From Enterococcus sp. BWR-S5 (lineage in GTDB: Bacteria > Bacillota > Bacilli > Lactobacillales > Enterococcaceae): DNA of 64,000 nucleotides. The notes beneath the pieces are model-generated. The model was not told where the DNA came from and searched no databases. It saw nothing but the letters and a program-made list of their open reading frames with translations. Shown here piece by piece: positions 7,401 to 15,668 of the stretch (positions are counted from its first letter, which is position 1; every line of letters starts with the position of its first letter). Both the position numbers and the translations under genes were made by a program. The stretch lies in NCBI RefSeq assembly GCF_016745255.1, contig NZ_JADOEQ010000012.1, forward strand, positions 96,038 through 160,037, written 5' to 3'.

Positions 7401-7655
7401 CGGCGGGATATAGATATTAGAAGAAAAATATACACCTATAGAAGCGAAAACTATAATTTTAAAGATGCTTTAAAGTCATATAAATATGATAGAGAAAATG
7501 AAATAGGCTATATTAATGAGTTAATAAGAGATAGTGGGTAAAATGAAGATAAAGTAACAAAATCATTCTTAAAAAGATTTGTTGCTGATAATTTAGACAC
7601 GGTAAATAGACATGTATTTACTGAATGTATCACAAACGATCAGAAAGAAGACTGA
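7401..7655 (+). pseudogene. Degraded unidentified gene with an in-frame TAA
   Basis: After a TAA at 7398-7400 one frame reads RRDIDIRRKIYTYRSENYNF, continues KDALKSYKYDRENEIGYINE, hits TAA at 7539-7541, then stays open through FLKRFVADNLDTVNRHVF to TGA 7653-7655. The composition is clearly coding but there is no start or RBS. It is the remnant of a larger gene whose family I do not recognise. Confidence 0.4.
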
Positions 7656-7732
7656 AAAATGAAAGAATCAAATAAGTTAGTATAATTTATTTTGGAATGT
7701 TCTAATTATCATATAGAAGGAGAGTGTATATC

Positions 7733-8815
7733 ATGAAAAAATGGTTTGGGGTTGTTTTGTTATTGCTAGTGTTTATTTATGGAGAAACGGGTGAAGCAGC
7801 TATAACCAATAGCGGAACAAACGGTCAAAACATTAGAGCAACAATTGTAAATCAGGAAGATTTGGACACGTATTTAAATGCAACAGGGACTGATTTGAGT
7901 GGCGATATAGTGACCTTTAGAAATACATCAACATTGACATTTCCAAATAAATGGTATTTTGTGAAAGATAAAACAACAGAGTGGTGGTTTGAAAGTATTT
8001 CAAATGGTGCAGACGTCGATTTGAATGAAGCTGTTTTTGCGATCAGTAACCAAAGTAATTTTTATTTGAAAATTAATGGTGGTGGAACAGAAGAAAATAT
8101 GAAGTCAATTAGAAATGGTACTTTTTTGGGTAGTAGCAATACCAACAATAAAGGCGGATTTATTGGTCAAATGCTAAACGGTCAACATTGGTATTTTAAA
8201 AATTTAGTGTTTAAAAATGCTCATCTGCAAGGGCACCATCTGTTTGATCTTGCGGGTTGTACTAACATCAATTTTGACACTATTAAAGCTTATGGCTACG
8301 GGCATAGTGAATACAGTACTACACAGTTAAGAAACTTATATGAGCAAAATCCGCATAATCTTTATGCAGAAGCGATTCAGTTGGATCTATCAATTGATAG
8401 TGCTTTCGGTGGCTCTTTGAAGGATAAATCTTTTTTCAAAAATATACAGCCTACTCAAGACTCGACAACAAAAGTGATATTAAAGGATTCGTTGTTTACC
8501 ACTTATGATGGTCGTTCAGCCCAGGGGTATATTGACGGAACCAAGGAAACGGTTGTCCGAAATTATTCTGCTACTGCAATCGGCTCGCATACAGGGGATG
8601 AAAATAAGCCGTATACAGAGTTAAATTTTTATCGCAATACCTTTAATAAAACGATTCGTACTCCTGACAAAACTGATGATAAAAGAATGTACCCAATCCA
8701 CGTGAAATATGGTACGAAAGAGCAGGTCAAACAAACGTCGAATGTTTTCCAAAATCAATACGGCAACCCATCTTCTAATGGGCATGTTGGTGGGTATCTT
8801 GCGTGGTACCAATAA
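7733..8815 (+). CDS. Secreted right-handed beta-helix (pectin-lyase-like fold) protein
   Basis: 360 residues from ATG 7733; the upstream GTG at 7724 is too close to the AGGAG ribosome binding site. The signal peptide is MKKWFGVVLLLLVFIYGETG with likely cleavage near EAA. The mature part has short repeating strands rich in N, G and F (NFYLKINGGG, IRNGTFLGSSN, HWYFKNLVFKNA, NINFDTIKAYGYG, AEAIQLDLS), typical of parallel beta-helix proteins. No LPXTG or WxL anchor is seen. Polysaccharide lyases and surface adhesins share this fold, and no catalytic signature separates them here. Monocistronic. Confidence 0.6.
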   Translation: MKKWFGVVLLLLVFIYGETGEAAITNSGTNGQNIRATIVNQEDLDTYLNATGTDLSGDIVTFRNTSTLTFPNKWYFVKDKTTEWWFESISNGADVDLNEAVFAISNQSNFYLKINGGGTEENMKSIRNGTFLGSSNTNNKGGFIGQMLNGQHWYFKNLVFKNAHLQGHHLFDLAGCTNINFDTIKAYGYGHSEYSTTQLRNLYEQNPHNLYAEAIQLDLSIDSAFGGSLKDKSFFKNIQPTQDSTTKVILKDSLFTTYDGRSAQGYIDGTKETVVRNYSATAIGSHTGDENKPYTELNFYRNTFNKTIRTPDKTDDKRMYPIHVKYGTKEQVKQTSNVFQNQYGNPSSNGHVGGYLAWYQ

Positions 8816-8951
8816 GTGTATTTTTTTATAAAGCGAACGAGTGTCTTTCTTCATGAACCAAGAAAACAGACTAAACAAACAATAATAGAAAGCTTCAGAA
8901 ATAAATGTGAACTTGAAGCTTCATTGATTAGCAATTAGTAAGGGGATACGA

Positions 8952-9167
8952 ATGTGGATGATAGAACGAACAGACAAAATCTATGGCATTGGTGGCGGTG
9001 TGAATTTGAGCTACTATACTGGATAAACTTACCAAGTTCAAGGTGAAGTGTACGGAGTTTTCATAGATTGGAATAGACGAACTGAAGATAAACCTTTCGC
9101 AAGTAAAAAACGTGTCGAGAATGCAATGAATGCTCTAAAAAGAAAGTTAATAATTGGGATCAGTTGA
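8952..9167 (+). pseudogene. Small gene broken by TAA, unknown
   Basis: ATG 8952 begins MWMIERTDKIYGIGGGVNLS, meets TAA at 9024-9026, and the same frame continues YQVQGEVYGVFIDWNRRTED, then KRVENAMNALKRKL, to TGA 9165-9167. One premature stop in an otherwise coding frame of 71 codons. It overlaps the next ORF. Not recognised. Confidence 0.35.
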
Positions 9168-9400
9168 AAGTAGTTCCATTTCCTAAAACGATTGGAAAAG
9201 AGAAACTGACAGATTTTCTTATGTCTTTCTCAAAAGGAACAGTGTCGAGTTTTATCGAACTTTTTGATGAAGGAAACGAAAATGCAAATGAAGATAAAGT
9301 AAAATGGGTGCTATTGAAAACAGATGAGAATGGTGAACATACAGAACAAATCATTCAAGGACTATACGAAGATTTCTTGGAGTTTGAGGAGGAAGAATAA
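9164..9400 (+). CDS. Acidic small protein, 78 residues, unknown
   Basis: Starts at TTG 9164, overlapping the TGA of the preceding broken gene, so it may be a frameshifted extension of it. The product is acidic, with a tail of repeated glutamates (FLEFEEEE), and has no membrane segment. Many immunity proteins against cationic nuclease toxins are small and acidic, so this is a possible immunity fragment. That is inference only. The start is uncertain because the upstream sequence has only a weak RBS. Confidence 0.35.
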   Translation: MKVVPFPKTIGKEKLTDFLMSFSKGTVSSFIELFDEGNENANEDKVKWVLLKTDENGEHTEQIIQGLYEDFLEFEEEE

Positions 9401-9455
9401 ATGATACCTCTGACAACTTGAGCAAGAATTAATAAAAAGAATAAAGGGGAAATAT

Positions 9456-9992
9456 ATGAAGTATTTGAGCTATGTAGCCACAGAAGGTGGACCAATTTTA
9501 GTCGGGGACATTGGTACATTCTCGAATTGGCACGGAATTGATACAAATGATTACGATGACTTGATTAGCGAAATGGATATTAATGACAAGCTGATTACTA
9601 TAGATAAAATGCAGGCTATTTGTTGGGATCCAGAAGGTGGAGGAACTACATATATTTATGAGTTTAGCGATAAGATATTTTTGATTAAAGGATTCGAAAA
9701 AGATTTATCTAGATATTGTTTGTCTCCTTTAAATTATGAAGAAAAAATTGGAAGTATCTCCGTCCATACTGGTTTGGCAATGGTCTATGCAACTGAACCA
9801 GCAACAATGATCAATGAAGTAATACCAAACAATTCTGGTCATATTATACATGAAGATATAGCATTTGAAAATTCTGTATTTGTTAAAAAAGGACTTAAAG
9901 AGAGATTCAATTGTTATTCAGATTATATTTACGATGACGATAAGACGTTGTATAAAGTCAAACGATTAGTATTAGAAAAAGTTAAAAAATGA
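9456..9992 (+). CDS. Probable Imm21-like immunity protein
   Basis: 178 residues, start ATG 9456 with AAAGGGG upstream. The N-terminal pattern YVATEGGPILVGDI, then NWHGIDTNDYDDLI, resembles what I know of the Imm21 family (GGP-(I/L), a W, then a DYD motif), followed by a strand-rich middle (GGGTTYIYEF). Cytosolic and acidic. Members neutralise polymorphic toxins; no cognate toxin domain is seen beside it, so it would be an orphan. The stop codon overlaps the start of a broken copy of the 47-residue membrane gene. Confidence 0.5.
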   Translation: MKYLSYVATEGGPILVGDIGTFSNWHGIDTNDYDDLISEMDINDKLITIDKMQAICWDPEGGGTTYIYEFSDKIFLIKGFEKDLSRYCLSPLNYEEKIGSISVHTGLAMVYATEPATMINEVIPNNSGHIIHEDIAFENSVFVKKGLKERFNCYSDYIYDDDKTLYKVKRLVLEKVKK

Positions 9993-10109
9993 GAGATAAT
10001 AAGAAAAAAGGATTTGCCAGTTGGTAAAATGATTATAGGTATGGTTATGCTGATTTTTAGCCCTATTCTCATAGGAGTAATAGGGGTGATTGCATGGACT
10101 ATATACTAG
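9989..10109 (+). pseudogene. 47-residue membrane protein, copy 3, frameshifted
   Basis: Matches the genes at 3018 and 5965, but one base too many in the A/G run after AATAAGAAAAAA shifts the frame: from the ATG the frame ends quickly at TAA, while the other frame reads DLPVGKMIIGMVMLIFSPIL to TAG 10107-10109. The start overlaps the stop of the Imm21-like gene. Confidence 0.5.
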
Positions 10110-10188
10110 CTGGCAGTTTTTAAAAACAATCAATGTTGATTAAAATTATTAAGTATAATTTATTCACTGAAAGGACGAGGAATAGTAG

Positions 10189-10899
10189 ATGAAAAAGATA
10201 TTAATCACTGGAGCAGGTGGAGGTATAGGAAAAGCTATCTGTGAAAGAAGCATAAAAGAGGGGTTTTCTGTAGTCGCAATAGATATAAATTCAGATTCTT
10301 TGGAACCGCTCGAACAATTACCTAACATTGAAACCAAAGTTCTTGATATCAGTAATTATAATGAGGTAAAAGAGTTATTTTCATATTTTAAGAACGATAG
10401 ATCAGTGTATGGATTAATAAATAATGCAGGGATTTATAATGCTTTAAATTTGATTGAATATAATGAAGAAAAGATAAACACTATTTTAGATATAAATGTT
10501 AAAGGACCTACTATATGTTCAAAATTCTTTATTGAAAATTTGAAGTTTAATGGAAAAAAAGGCAAAATTATTAACATTTCCTCAGTTTCAGGACAAGAAG
10601 GGAGCTCAGATGCTCTATATGGGCTATCTAAAGCAGCGATTATAGGATTGACTAAAAGTTTGGCTATGAGTTTTACTTCAACAGTTTTAGTAAATACAGT
10701 TGCTCCAACAATGGTAGACACATTTATGATGGAAAAAATTCCTAAGTGGCGACAAACAGAGTACAATTCTCAAAATCTAATTAAAACTCCGGTAACTGCT
10801 AAAGATGTTGCCGACACAGTAAATTTCTTATTATCAGATGAAAGTAATCATTATACAGGTGCTACCTTTGATTTGAATAATGGAGGATATTTAAGGTAA
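10189..10899 (+). CDS. Short-chain dehydrogenase/reductase (SDR)
   Basis: 236 residues. Classical SDR layout: nucleotide-binding ILITGAGGGIGKAI (TGxxxGIG) at 4-17, DIN after beta-2 suggesting NAD(H), LINNAGIYNA, catalytic Ser in NISSVSG, and YGLSK with catalytic Tyr and Lys, then VNTVAPTMV. Likely an NAD-dependent oxidoreductase on an alcohol or sugar; the substrate is unknown. RBS is GGACGAGG, about 11 bases upstream of the ATG. It is flanked by repeat copies and probably belongs to the shuffled accessory content. Confidence 0.85.
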   Translation: MKKILITGAGGGIGKAICERSIKEGFSVVAIDINSDSLEPLEQLPNIETKVLDISNYNEVKELFSYFKNDRSVYGLINNAGIYNALNLIEYNEEKINTILDINVKGPTICSKFFIENLKFNGKKGKIINISSVSGQEGSSDALYGLSKAAIIGLTKSLAMSFTSTVLVNTVAPTMVDTFMMEKIPKWRQTEYNSQNLIKTPVTAKDVADTVNFLLSDESNHYTGATFDLNNGGYLR

Positions 10900-10908
10900 G
10901 CTGATCCT

Positions 10909-11040
10909 TTTATTGTCAAAAGGGATTATTAACCGGAGCTGAGCAGTTGGACTGGCAACAGCTGTGGAGCTACCAAGATAATTTTTCTGAAAATGAACAG
11001 TCAAAAATCTTGAAACCGAAAATTATTCGCCTTAACAAAA
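10909..11040 (+). repeat. Dispersed repeat, copy 3 with a linker core at each end
   Basis: The left part reads like the linker core (CAAAAGGGATTATTAACCGG). The right part (GCAACAGCTGTGGAGC, CCAAGATAATTTTTCTG, AAATCTTGAAACCGAAAATT) matches the right parts of 3163-3300 and 5385-5520. It ends with AACAAAAAGGATTG, the core preceding copy 4 of the membrane gene. Confidence 0.5.
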
Positions 11041-11060
11041 AGGATTGAAAGAGGTAAAGA

Positions 11061-11159
11061 GTGAAAGATAATAAGAAAAAAGTGCCAGTTGGTAAAATGA
11101 TTATAGGTATGGTTATGTTGATTTTTAACCCTATTATTATAGGTAGTAGTGGTGATTAA
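11061..11159 (+). pseudogene. 47-residue membrane protein, copy 4, truncated by frameshift
   Basis: GTG start after GAAAGAGG and the same opening (KDNKKKVPVGK, two codons shorter), but deletions after ATTATTATAGGT shift the frame to GSSGD and TAA at 11157-11159. The original 3' part is still visible up to about 11190 (TGGGCTATATATTACG). Non-functional by comparison with copies 1 and 2. Confidence 0.5.
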
Positions 11160-11193
11160 ATGGGCTATATATTACGTTGAGTACGAGATAGTA

Positions 11194-11232
11194 ATTCTCG
11201 AAAAGGATTAGTGACCGGAGTTGGCGGGCTAG
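11194..11232 (+). repeat. Linker-core repeat, last copy in the array
   Basis: CTCGAAAAGGATTAGTGACC followed by GGAGTTGGCGGG, a degenerate match to the reference copy at 6410. The region to 11308 holds no other gene. Confidence 0.45.
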
Positions 11233-11308
11233 GCCGATAGCATAATTCAGAACCCAAAATAATCGATAGCTGAGTACATTATATCCCGAATGAATAGGAG
11301 TAAGAGAA

Positions 11309-11773
11309 GTGAATACAATACTAGCTAATTGGACTGATAAACAAAAAAGACTGCCAGGGATGGACTGTATAGTTTATCCAGATGGGGAAATCACAGTACT
11401 CAATATCTGTAGGTCTAAAAATCCTGATACTAGAGAGTTAAAGATATCAATAACGCCTTTATGTGATACTACAATTTGGAGTTTGCTTAAATATGAGAAA
11501 GATATTTGGGTCGAAGTTGACGAATGGAGTACACTTTATAATGAAGGTGGATATTACATTAGTGGGGATGGAACAATGGGAAATGAGGGATTTATTGCCA
11601 AGACGGATTCTAATAATAGCCTATTGTGGGCAATATTTTTAACAGTAACAAACCCCATAAAAAATCTAAATATAGTAGATGATTGGCTAATCGGAAAAAA
11701 CGAGCATGAAAACGGGATAATTAAGATTAATCTAAAAGAATTGACAGATATCAAATACGAAATATTAGAGTAA
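11309..11773 (+). CDS. Hypothetical cytosolic protein, possible immunity protein
   Basis: 154 residues from GTG 11309, with AGGAG about 10 bases upstream. No signal peptide or membrane segment. Features include a Trp-rich middle (TTIWSLLKYEKDIWVEVDEW), GGYYISGDGTMGNEGF and an acidic C-terminus. The composition and position at the end of the repeat array, just after a linker core, suggest an orphan immunity protein. I do not recognise the family. Confidence 0.5.
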   Translation: MNTILANWTDKQKRLPGMDCIVYPDGEITVLNICRSKNPDTRELKISITPLCDTTIWSLLKYEKDIWVEVDEWSTLYNEGGYYISGDGTMGNEGFIAKTDSNNSLLWAIFLTVTNPIKNLNIVDDWLIGKNEHENGIIKINLKELTDIKYEILE

Positions 11774-11839
11774 TAAGTGAAACATATGAAAAGATAGAGG
11801 TATGTTTGTTATAATTCTTATTTACAGTTTTTGACTTTC

Positions 11840-12030
11840 AAAAAGCATCATGTGTCAACTCTGCTCTTATTGTTCATGGGTTGACCTAGCTCGTTCCGCT
11901 TTTCTTATTGTTTAACTACACGAGCAAGCCCCCGAACAATAAACCAGTACATGTCTCATGGTAAAAAGCACCATGTGTCAATTCTGGTTTATTGTTCGGG
12001 GGCTAATCGAGCTCGCTTCGCTTTTCTTTT
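11840..12030. repeat. Direct repeats plus a perfect 21-bp inverted repeat
   Basis: Two ~68 bp direct repeats (11840-11907 and 11963-12030) share AAAAAGCAYCATGTGTCAA, TATTGTTC and CGCTTTTCTT. Independently, AGCCCCCGAACAATAAACC at 11927 pairs perfectly over 21 bp with 11984-12004, enclosing an inner hairpin CATGGT / ACCATG. The pyrimidine-rich CGCTTTTCTTTTCTT lies beyond the right arm. It sits between convergent genes and probably acts as a two-way terminator. The duplication suggests a small mobile or REP-like sequence. Confidence 0.6.
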
Positions 12031-12035
12031 CTTGC

Positions 12036-12857
12036 TTAAAAGCTGCGGCCGCTGCTGCTGAAGGTGCCTCCGCCGGTTGTATGTGTTGTACTTCCGCCGC
12101 CACCAGAGCCGGAACCGCCTCCACCACCAGAATTATTTCTGGGGATATGTCGAGTCGTTACAAAGGAATTGATAAACCGGTCTTCTTTCTCTGTTAGCTG
12201 TAGAGAAGATTTTTCCTTCACAGGGTAATTGTATCCACCACCGAATTTCAATTTGTATTTTGAAATAGATAGTAGGACAAACCCGCCTGCGATTACGCCG
12301 GCACCGACAATTGCAAGAATAATTTCAACAGGAGTCAGTGACTTGTAGTAGGTAATTTCCCCGGTTTCTGAGTCTACTCGATAGTGTCCTTTTGGTACAC
12401 CCTTGTCAAAGAATGTATTAACACTAACGAGATAACTGTCTGCTGCACCAAAATAATCTTGGGCACTCATGAAGTATTCAATGTCATCCAAGGCACTTTC
12501 CGTTCGAGCGTCATTGAGATAGTCAATCATATTTCCTGATCTTGAAATAACAAATTCACGATTGTTCATATCAATATAGAAGATAATCCCATTTTTATCC
12601 TTGCCGATAGTATCTAACAAATAATAATCAGCAAATTTATAAGGGTCTTTGTTACTGTCATCTGTTGTGACAATAAAAACTTCAGCTTTTGATTTTTTCT
12701 CGATTGATGCCGCCTTGTCGTTTAACTGCTGAATCTCATCTGAAGTAAATAATCCGGCTTGGTCGTCTACTGTATTATCAGAAGCATGGACTGATAGCGG
12801 GAAGGACAGAAGGAAGCTGAATACTGCGATAGCCAATACTAAATATCGTTTTCTCAT
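12036..12857 (-). CDS. TPM-domain membrane protein (YdjH-like)
   Basis: 273 residues. Signal peptide about 1-25 (ending VHA), an external TPM domain at about 27-150 (VDDQAGLFTSDEIQQLND, KAEVFIVTTDD, GIIFYIDMNNREFVIS), a membrane helix at about 177-200, then a cytosolic tail ending in long Gly/Ser runs and FSSSGRSF. This is the layout of TPM_phosphatase proteins such as B. subtilis YdjH. Its start overlaps the stop of the zinc-ribbon gene by 4 bases, so the two are translationally coupled. The TPM, zinc-ribbon and SPFH set is tied in B. subtilis to membrane stress and PspA recruitment. Confidence 0.75.
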   Translation of the reverse strand: MRKRYLVLAIAVFSFLLSFPLSVHASDNTVDDQAGLFTSDEIQQLNDKAASIEKKSKAEVFIVTTDDSNKDPYKFADYYLLDTIGKDKNGIIFYIDMNNREFVISRSGNMIDYLNDARTESALDDIEYFMSAQDYFGAADSYLVSVNTFFDKGVPKGHYRVDSETGEITYYKSLTPVEIILAIVGAGVIAGGFVLLSISKYKLKFGGGYNYPVKEKSSLQLTEKEDRFINSFVTTRHIPRNNSGGGGGSGSGGGGSTTHTTGGGTFSSSGRSF

Positions 12858-13966
12858 ATCATATATCCTCCAATCAAAAAGAGAACCAGTAGAACGGCAA
12901 AGATGATTCCGCCCATCATACCAAGACGTTTGTAACTGATTGGGAGTTCTCCGCTGACCTTGCCGCTTTGTCCGTTCATTGCATAGTAATAGACCTTGTC
13001 ATCTCCGGAATGATTATTGTACGTAACCAGCCAAATTGGCAGCAATACATAGTCCGGTTGCTGTCCGTCGATTGTAATATGTGTTTGAACTTTAGAAAGG
13101 CGCGTGTAGGTAGCTGCCGTATCTTCCAAGATAGACTGAGAATAGTCTTTAATCTCTTTTTCTACTTCATTTTTCAAGGTCTCAAATTCAATGTCGCGTT
13201 TTTCCGCTTGGAAACCAGCTAGATATTGAGATTTGAAGGAAACGGCTTTTTCCATAGCAAACGGTTGAACGCCTTCGACCATTTTTTGTTGAACATTTTT
13301 TGAAAAAGCATTTTTGATAAGCTCTTTAAAAGAGATTTTCCCTTTTCTCCGCACAGCAAACTGCTTTGTTTCGGTGTACTCTGTATCACCAGTACGCCAA
13401 ACACGAAGCGTCGCTCCCTCGGCATTCATTTCTCCTGTGACATCTGAATCGACACACCAATAGGGGAAGTAGACGCCAGTCAGTTTTTCAATTTGCTGTT
13501 TGTTGAAAAAGTCCTTTGGAATGAACCATTTCTTCTTGGTCCATGCCAGAAACTGTTTTACAGCCTCTTCTTTTTCGATGGCAAAAGGAAGAACCTTATC
13601 CGGTAAAAATTTTCCGCTGATTCGACCTGATAAGACAACAGGATTGTGACAGAAATAGCAGTAAGTAGCTGCTGTTGTTGCATCGGTCACAATTTCTGCC
13701 CCACAGCTGGAGCAGAGGAACAATTCCATATCACCTGCATCAGTTTGAGTCGCAGTACGTTCCTGCGATTGAGCAGCTTCTTCTGTTGTAGAAGATTCTT
13801 GAGGCGTCTCTTGCAGATGTGCTTCTTTTTGTGCTTGTTCAAATGCGGTAAGATCCGCTTCTGAAAAGATACTCAGACAGTATTCACAATGGAATTTTTG
13901 GTCTTTTGCATCAAAAAACAGCGGACCGCTGCAGTTTGGACATTTGTGAGTAAATGTACTATCCAT
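12854..13966 (-). CDS. Zinc-ribbon protein with C-terminal membrane anchor (YdjG-like)
   Basis: 370 residues. Two CxxC-type zinc ribbons at the N-terminus (HKCPNCSGP with HCEYCLSIF, then FLCSSCGAE with TYCYFCHNP) are separated by a Gln/Glu-rich linker. A large soluble region follows, with KWFIPKDFFNKQQIEKLTGV and YFPYWCVDSDV. One transmembrane helix lies at the extreme C-terminus (GGIIFAVLLVLFLIGGYMI). RBS AAAGGAG is 13 bases before the ATG. Matches the YdjG layout, the presumed membrane platform of the SPFH/TPM complex. Confidence 0.75.
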   Translation of the reverse strand: MDSTFTHKCPNCSGPLFFDAKDQKFHCEYCLSIFSEADLTAFEQAQKEAHLQETPQESSTTEEAAQSQERTATQTDAGDMELFLCSSCGAEIVTDATTAATYCYFCHNPVVLSGRISGKFLPDKVLPFAIEKEEAVKQFLAWTKKKWFIPKDFFNKQQIEKLTGVYFPYWCVDSDVTGEMNAEGATLRVWRTGDTEYTETKQFAVRRKGKISFKELIKNAFSKNVQQKMVEGVQPFAMEKAVSFKSQYLAGFQAEKRDIEFETLKNEVEKEIKDYSQSILEDTAATYTRLSKVQTHITIDGQQPDYVLLPIWLVTYNNHSGDDKVYYYAMNGQSGKVSGELPISYKRLGMMGGIIFAVLLVLFLIGGYMI

Positions 13967-14016
13967 CTTCTTATTTTTCTCCTTTAATTAATAAGAAAAG
14001 AACAGTTAGAATAAAA

Positions 14017-14092
14017 AATAGAAACAAGCTTGTGCTGTTCGCTGATAGCCAATAGAGGGACAGCAAACAGCCGCTTGGTTTCTATCTTTCAT
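14017..14092 (-). other. Long hairpin between the SPFH and zinc-ribbon genes
   Basis: AATAGAAACAAGC and GCTTGGTTTCTATC pair (one bulge), with inner TGCTGT / GACAGCA pairing. The 224 bp gap between the two operon genes contains no ORF. The structure may be a processing or attenuation site separating expression of the SPFH gene from the two downstream genes. Confidence 0.4.
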
Positions 14093-14190
14093 TGAGCTGA
14101 TATCAATGATGTCGGCTGTATATTCCAATAAACTGATACCATCATTTCTAACCCTAACTAATCTTTCTCTGTTTTGTTTGACTGTTTGTT

Positions 14191-15483
14191 TTATAGTGGA
14201 ACAGCTTGGAAAGGTTTCCCACAGTTCGGACAGAACTTAGGAATACCACTGGATAAATCAACAACCTCGCCGCAATCCGCACATTTCATCTCTAGCTTAG
14301 GCTTATTGTCTTCCGGTTTGGATGTCCCACAGTTGGAGCAGAACTTGCCATGGTTTTCTGTGCCGCAATCCGGACACGTCCATCCACCTTCAGCGCCCCC
14401 ATTAGCTGCTTGTTGGTTTTGCTGCTGTTGCTGCGATTGTGCCTGCTGCTGCATTTGTTGCTGGTTAGCCTGTGATGCCTGCCCAAAATAGTTGCCGCTG
14501 GCATTCATGCCCATGTTGACACCCATAAATCCAGCTGTTGCTCCACCCGGATTTTTTCCGGCTTCTTCCATTCCTCTTGCCATTGCACCTTGAACGTAGC
14601 CTTCACGAACACTTGGATCGCCAAGCATCGCACCTTGGTTTCTCATATTGATTAGTTTTGTTGAATCATCTGTATAAGAAATGCTTGCAACGGCAGCTGA
14701 TACGATTTCAATTCCTCTTAGTGAGCGCCAGCTTTCATCTAAAACGTTGGAAAGATAGCTGCTCAGCTCCATGCTTTTTGAAGGGACATAAGAAATTCGT
14801 TCCCCATCTGCAGACATTTTGTTGATTGACGCTTGAAGAGCTGTCAGAAACTCTGCTAAATACTGCTCATTGATATCGTTCATATCAACCTTTGTTTTAT
14901 CTCTAGGAACTGAATTGGTAAAGAAAAGTAGCGGATCAGTAATTTTTACTGAATACGTTCCATGTGCTCTTAGGAAAAGCTCCGCATTATAAAAATTATC
15001 AAAATAGTTGATAGGTGTAGCAGTACCGAATTTTAATCCTTTGATTTCCTGTAGATTAATGTAGAAAACCTGTTGTTTTTGTGGCGTTGTTCCACTAAAT
15101 TTTACTCGATTGAATGTTTCTGTCACTGCTTCTCTTAAATCTCCGTTGAACAATGATGGGGCAGAGTCGTTCTTGACTGTATAGTAGCCCTCTTCTGCGG
15201 AGTAATCGATAATTTTTCCACCATCCACAAGAATCATCATCATATTTGGATAGACATGAATGACAGAACCGTCTGTAATCACATCTGTTGTTGATTTTTT
15301 ATTTGAGCCGCGTTTGTCATCTCTTTTGACAAAAACACCTTTTGTCATTACTGTTGTAGCAGACATTTCATCTGGTTCAATAACCTCAATCCACTGATCC
15401 GCCAAACCTCCTGAAACAGAGTCTATTGCTGCGCGACCAATGCCGCCGGTTACAGCACCTAAAGCTGTCTTGATAATACCCAT
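14191..15483 (-). CDS. SPFH-domain protein with C-terminal zinc ribbons (YdjI-like, virion core protein-like)
   Basis: 430 residues. The N-terminal half (about 1-290) is an SPFH/band-7-like domain found in YdjI-type proteins (WIEVIEPDEM near the start, GTYSVKITDPLLFF, INKMSADGERISYVP). A Gln-rich low-complexity stretch (about 335-360) leads to two double-CxxC zinc ribbons (TCPDCGTEN / FCSNCGTS; KCADCGEV / FCPNCGKP). AAGGAGG is 6 bases before the ATG. It is first in the minus-strand set with YdjG- and YdjH-like genes. The B. subtilis operon also has pspA (ydjF); here no PspA gene is adjacent. Confidence 0.8.
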   Translation of the reverse strand: MGIIKTALGAVTGGIGRAAIDSVSGGLADQWIEVIEPDEMSATTVMTKGVFVKRDDKRGSNKKSTTDVITDGSVIHVYPNMMMILVDGGKIIDYSAEEGYYTVKNDSAPSLFNGDLREAVTETFNRVKFSGTTPQKQQVFYINLQEIKGLKFGTATPINYFDNFYNAELFLRAHGTYSVKITDPLLFFTNSVPRDKTKVDMNDINEQYLAEFLTALQASINKMSADGERISYVPSKSMELSSYLSNVLDESWRSLRGIEIVSAAVASISYTDDSTKLINMRNQGAMLGDPSVREGYVQGAMARGMEEAGKNPGGATAGFMGVNMGMNASGNYFGQASQANQQQMQQQAQSQQQQQNQQAANGGAEGGWTCPDCGTENHGKFCSNCGTSKPEDNKPKLEMKCADCGEVVDLSSGIPKFCPNCGKPFQAVPL

Positions 15484-15668
15484 TTTATTTCCTCCTTAAA
15501 TGAATGTAATCGTATTATACCATAGGTTTTTAGTGTAAGAATAATACTTTGGGATGAAAAAACGACCAATTTATGCACAAGAAGGAAAAATGCTTTTTCC
15601 GGTTTTTACCTTGGCACGAAAATGTGCTACAATGAATCGACAAAAGAAAGGGAAAGGCTGGTTTTTTT

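Noticed and set aside
3163..11232. CRISPR array
   Set aside because: The repeats are unevenly spaced, partly coding and degenerate, and there is no regular spacer length or cas gene.
11918..12040. Insertion sequence ends
   Set aside because: The 21-bp inverted arms are only 36 bases apart, with no transposase and no clear target duplication. A hairpin/terminator fits better.
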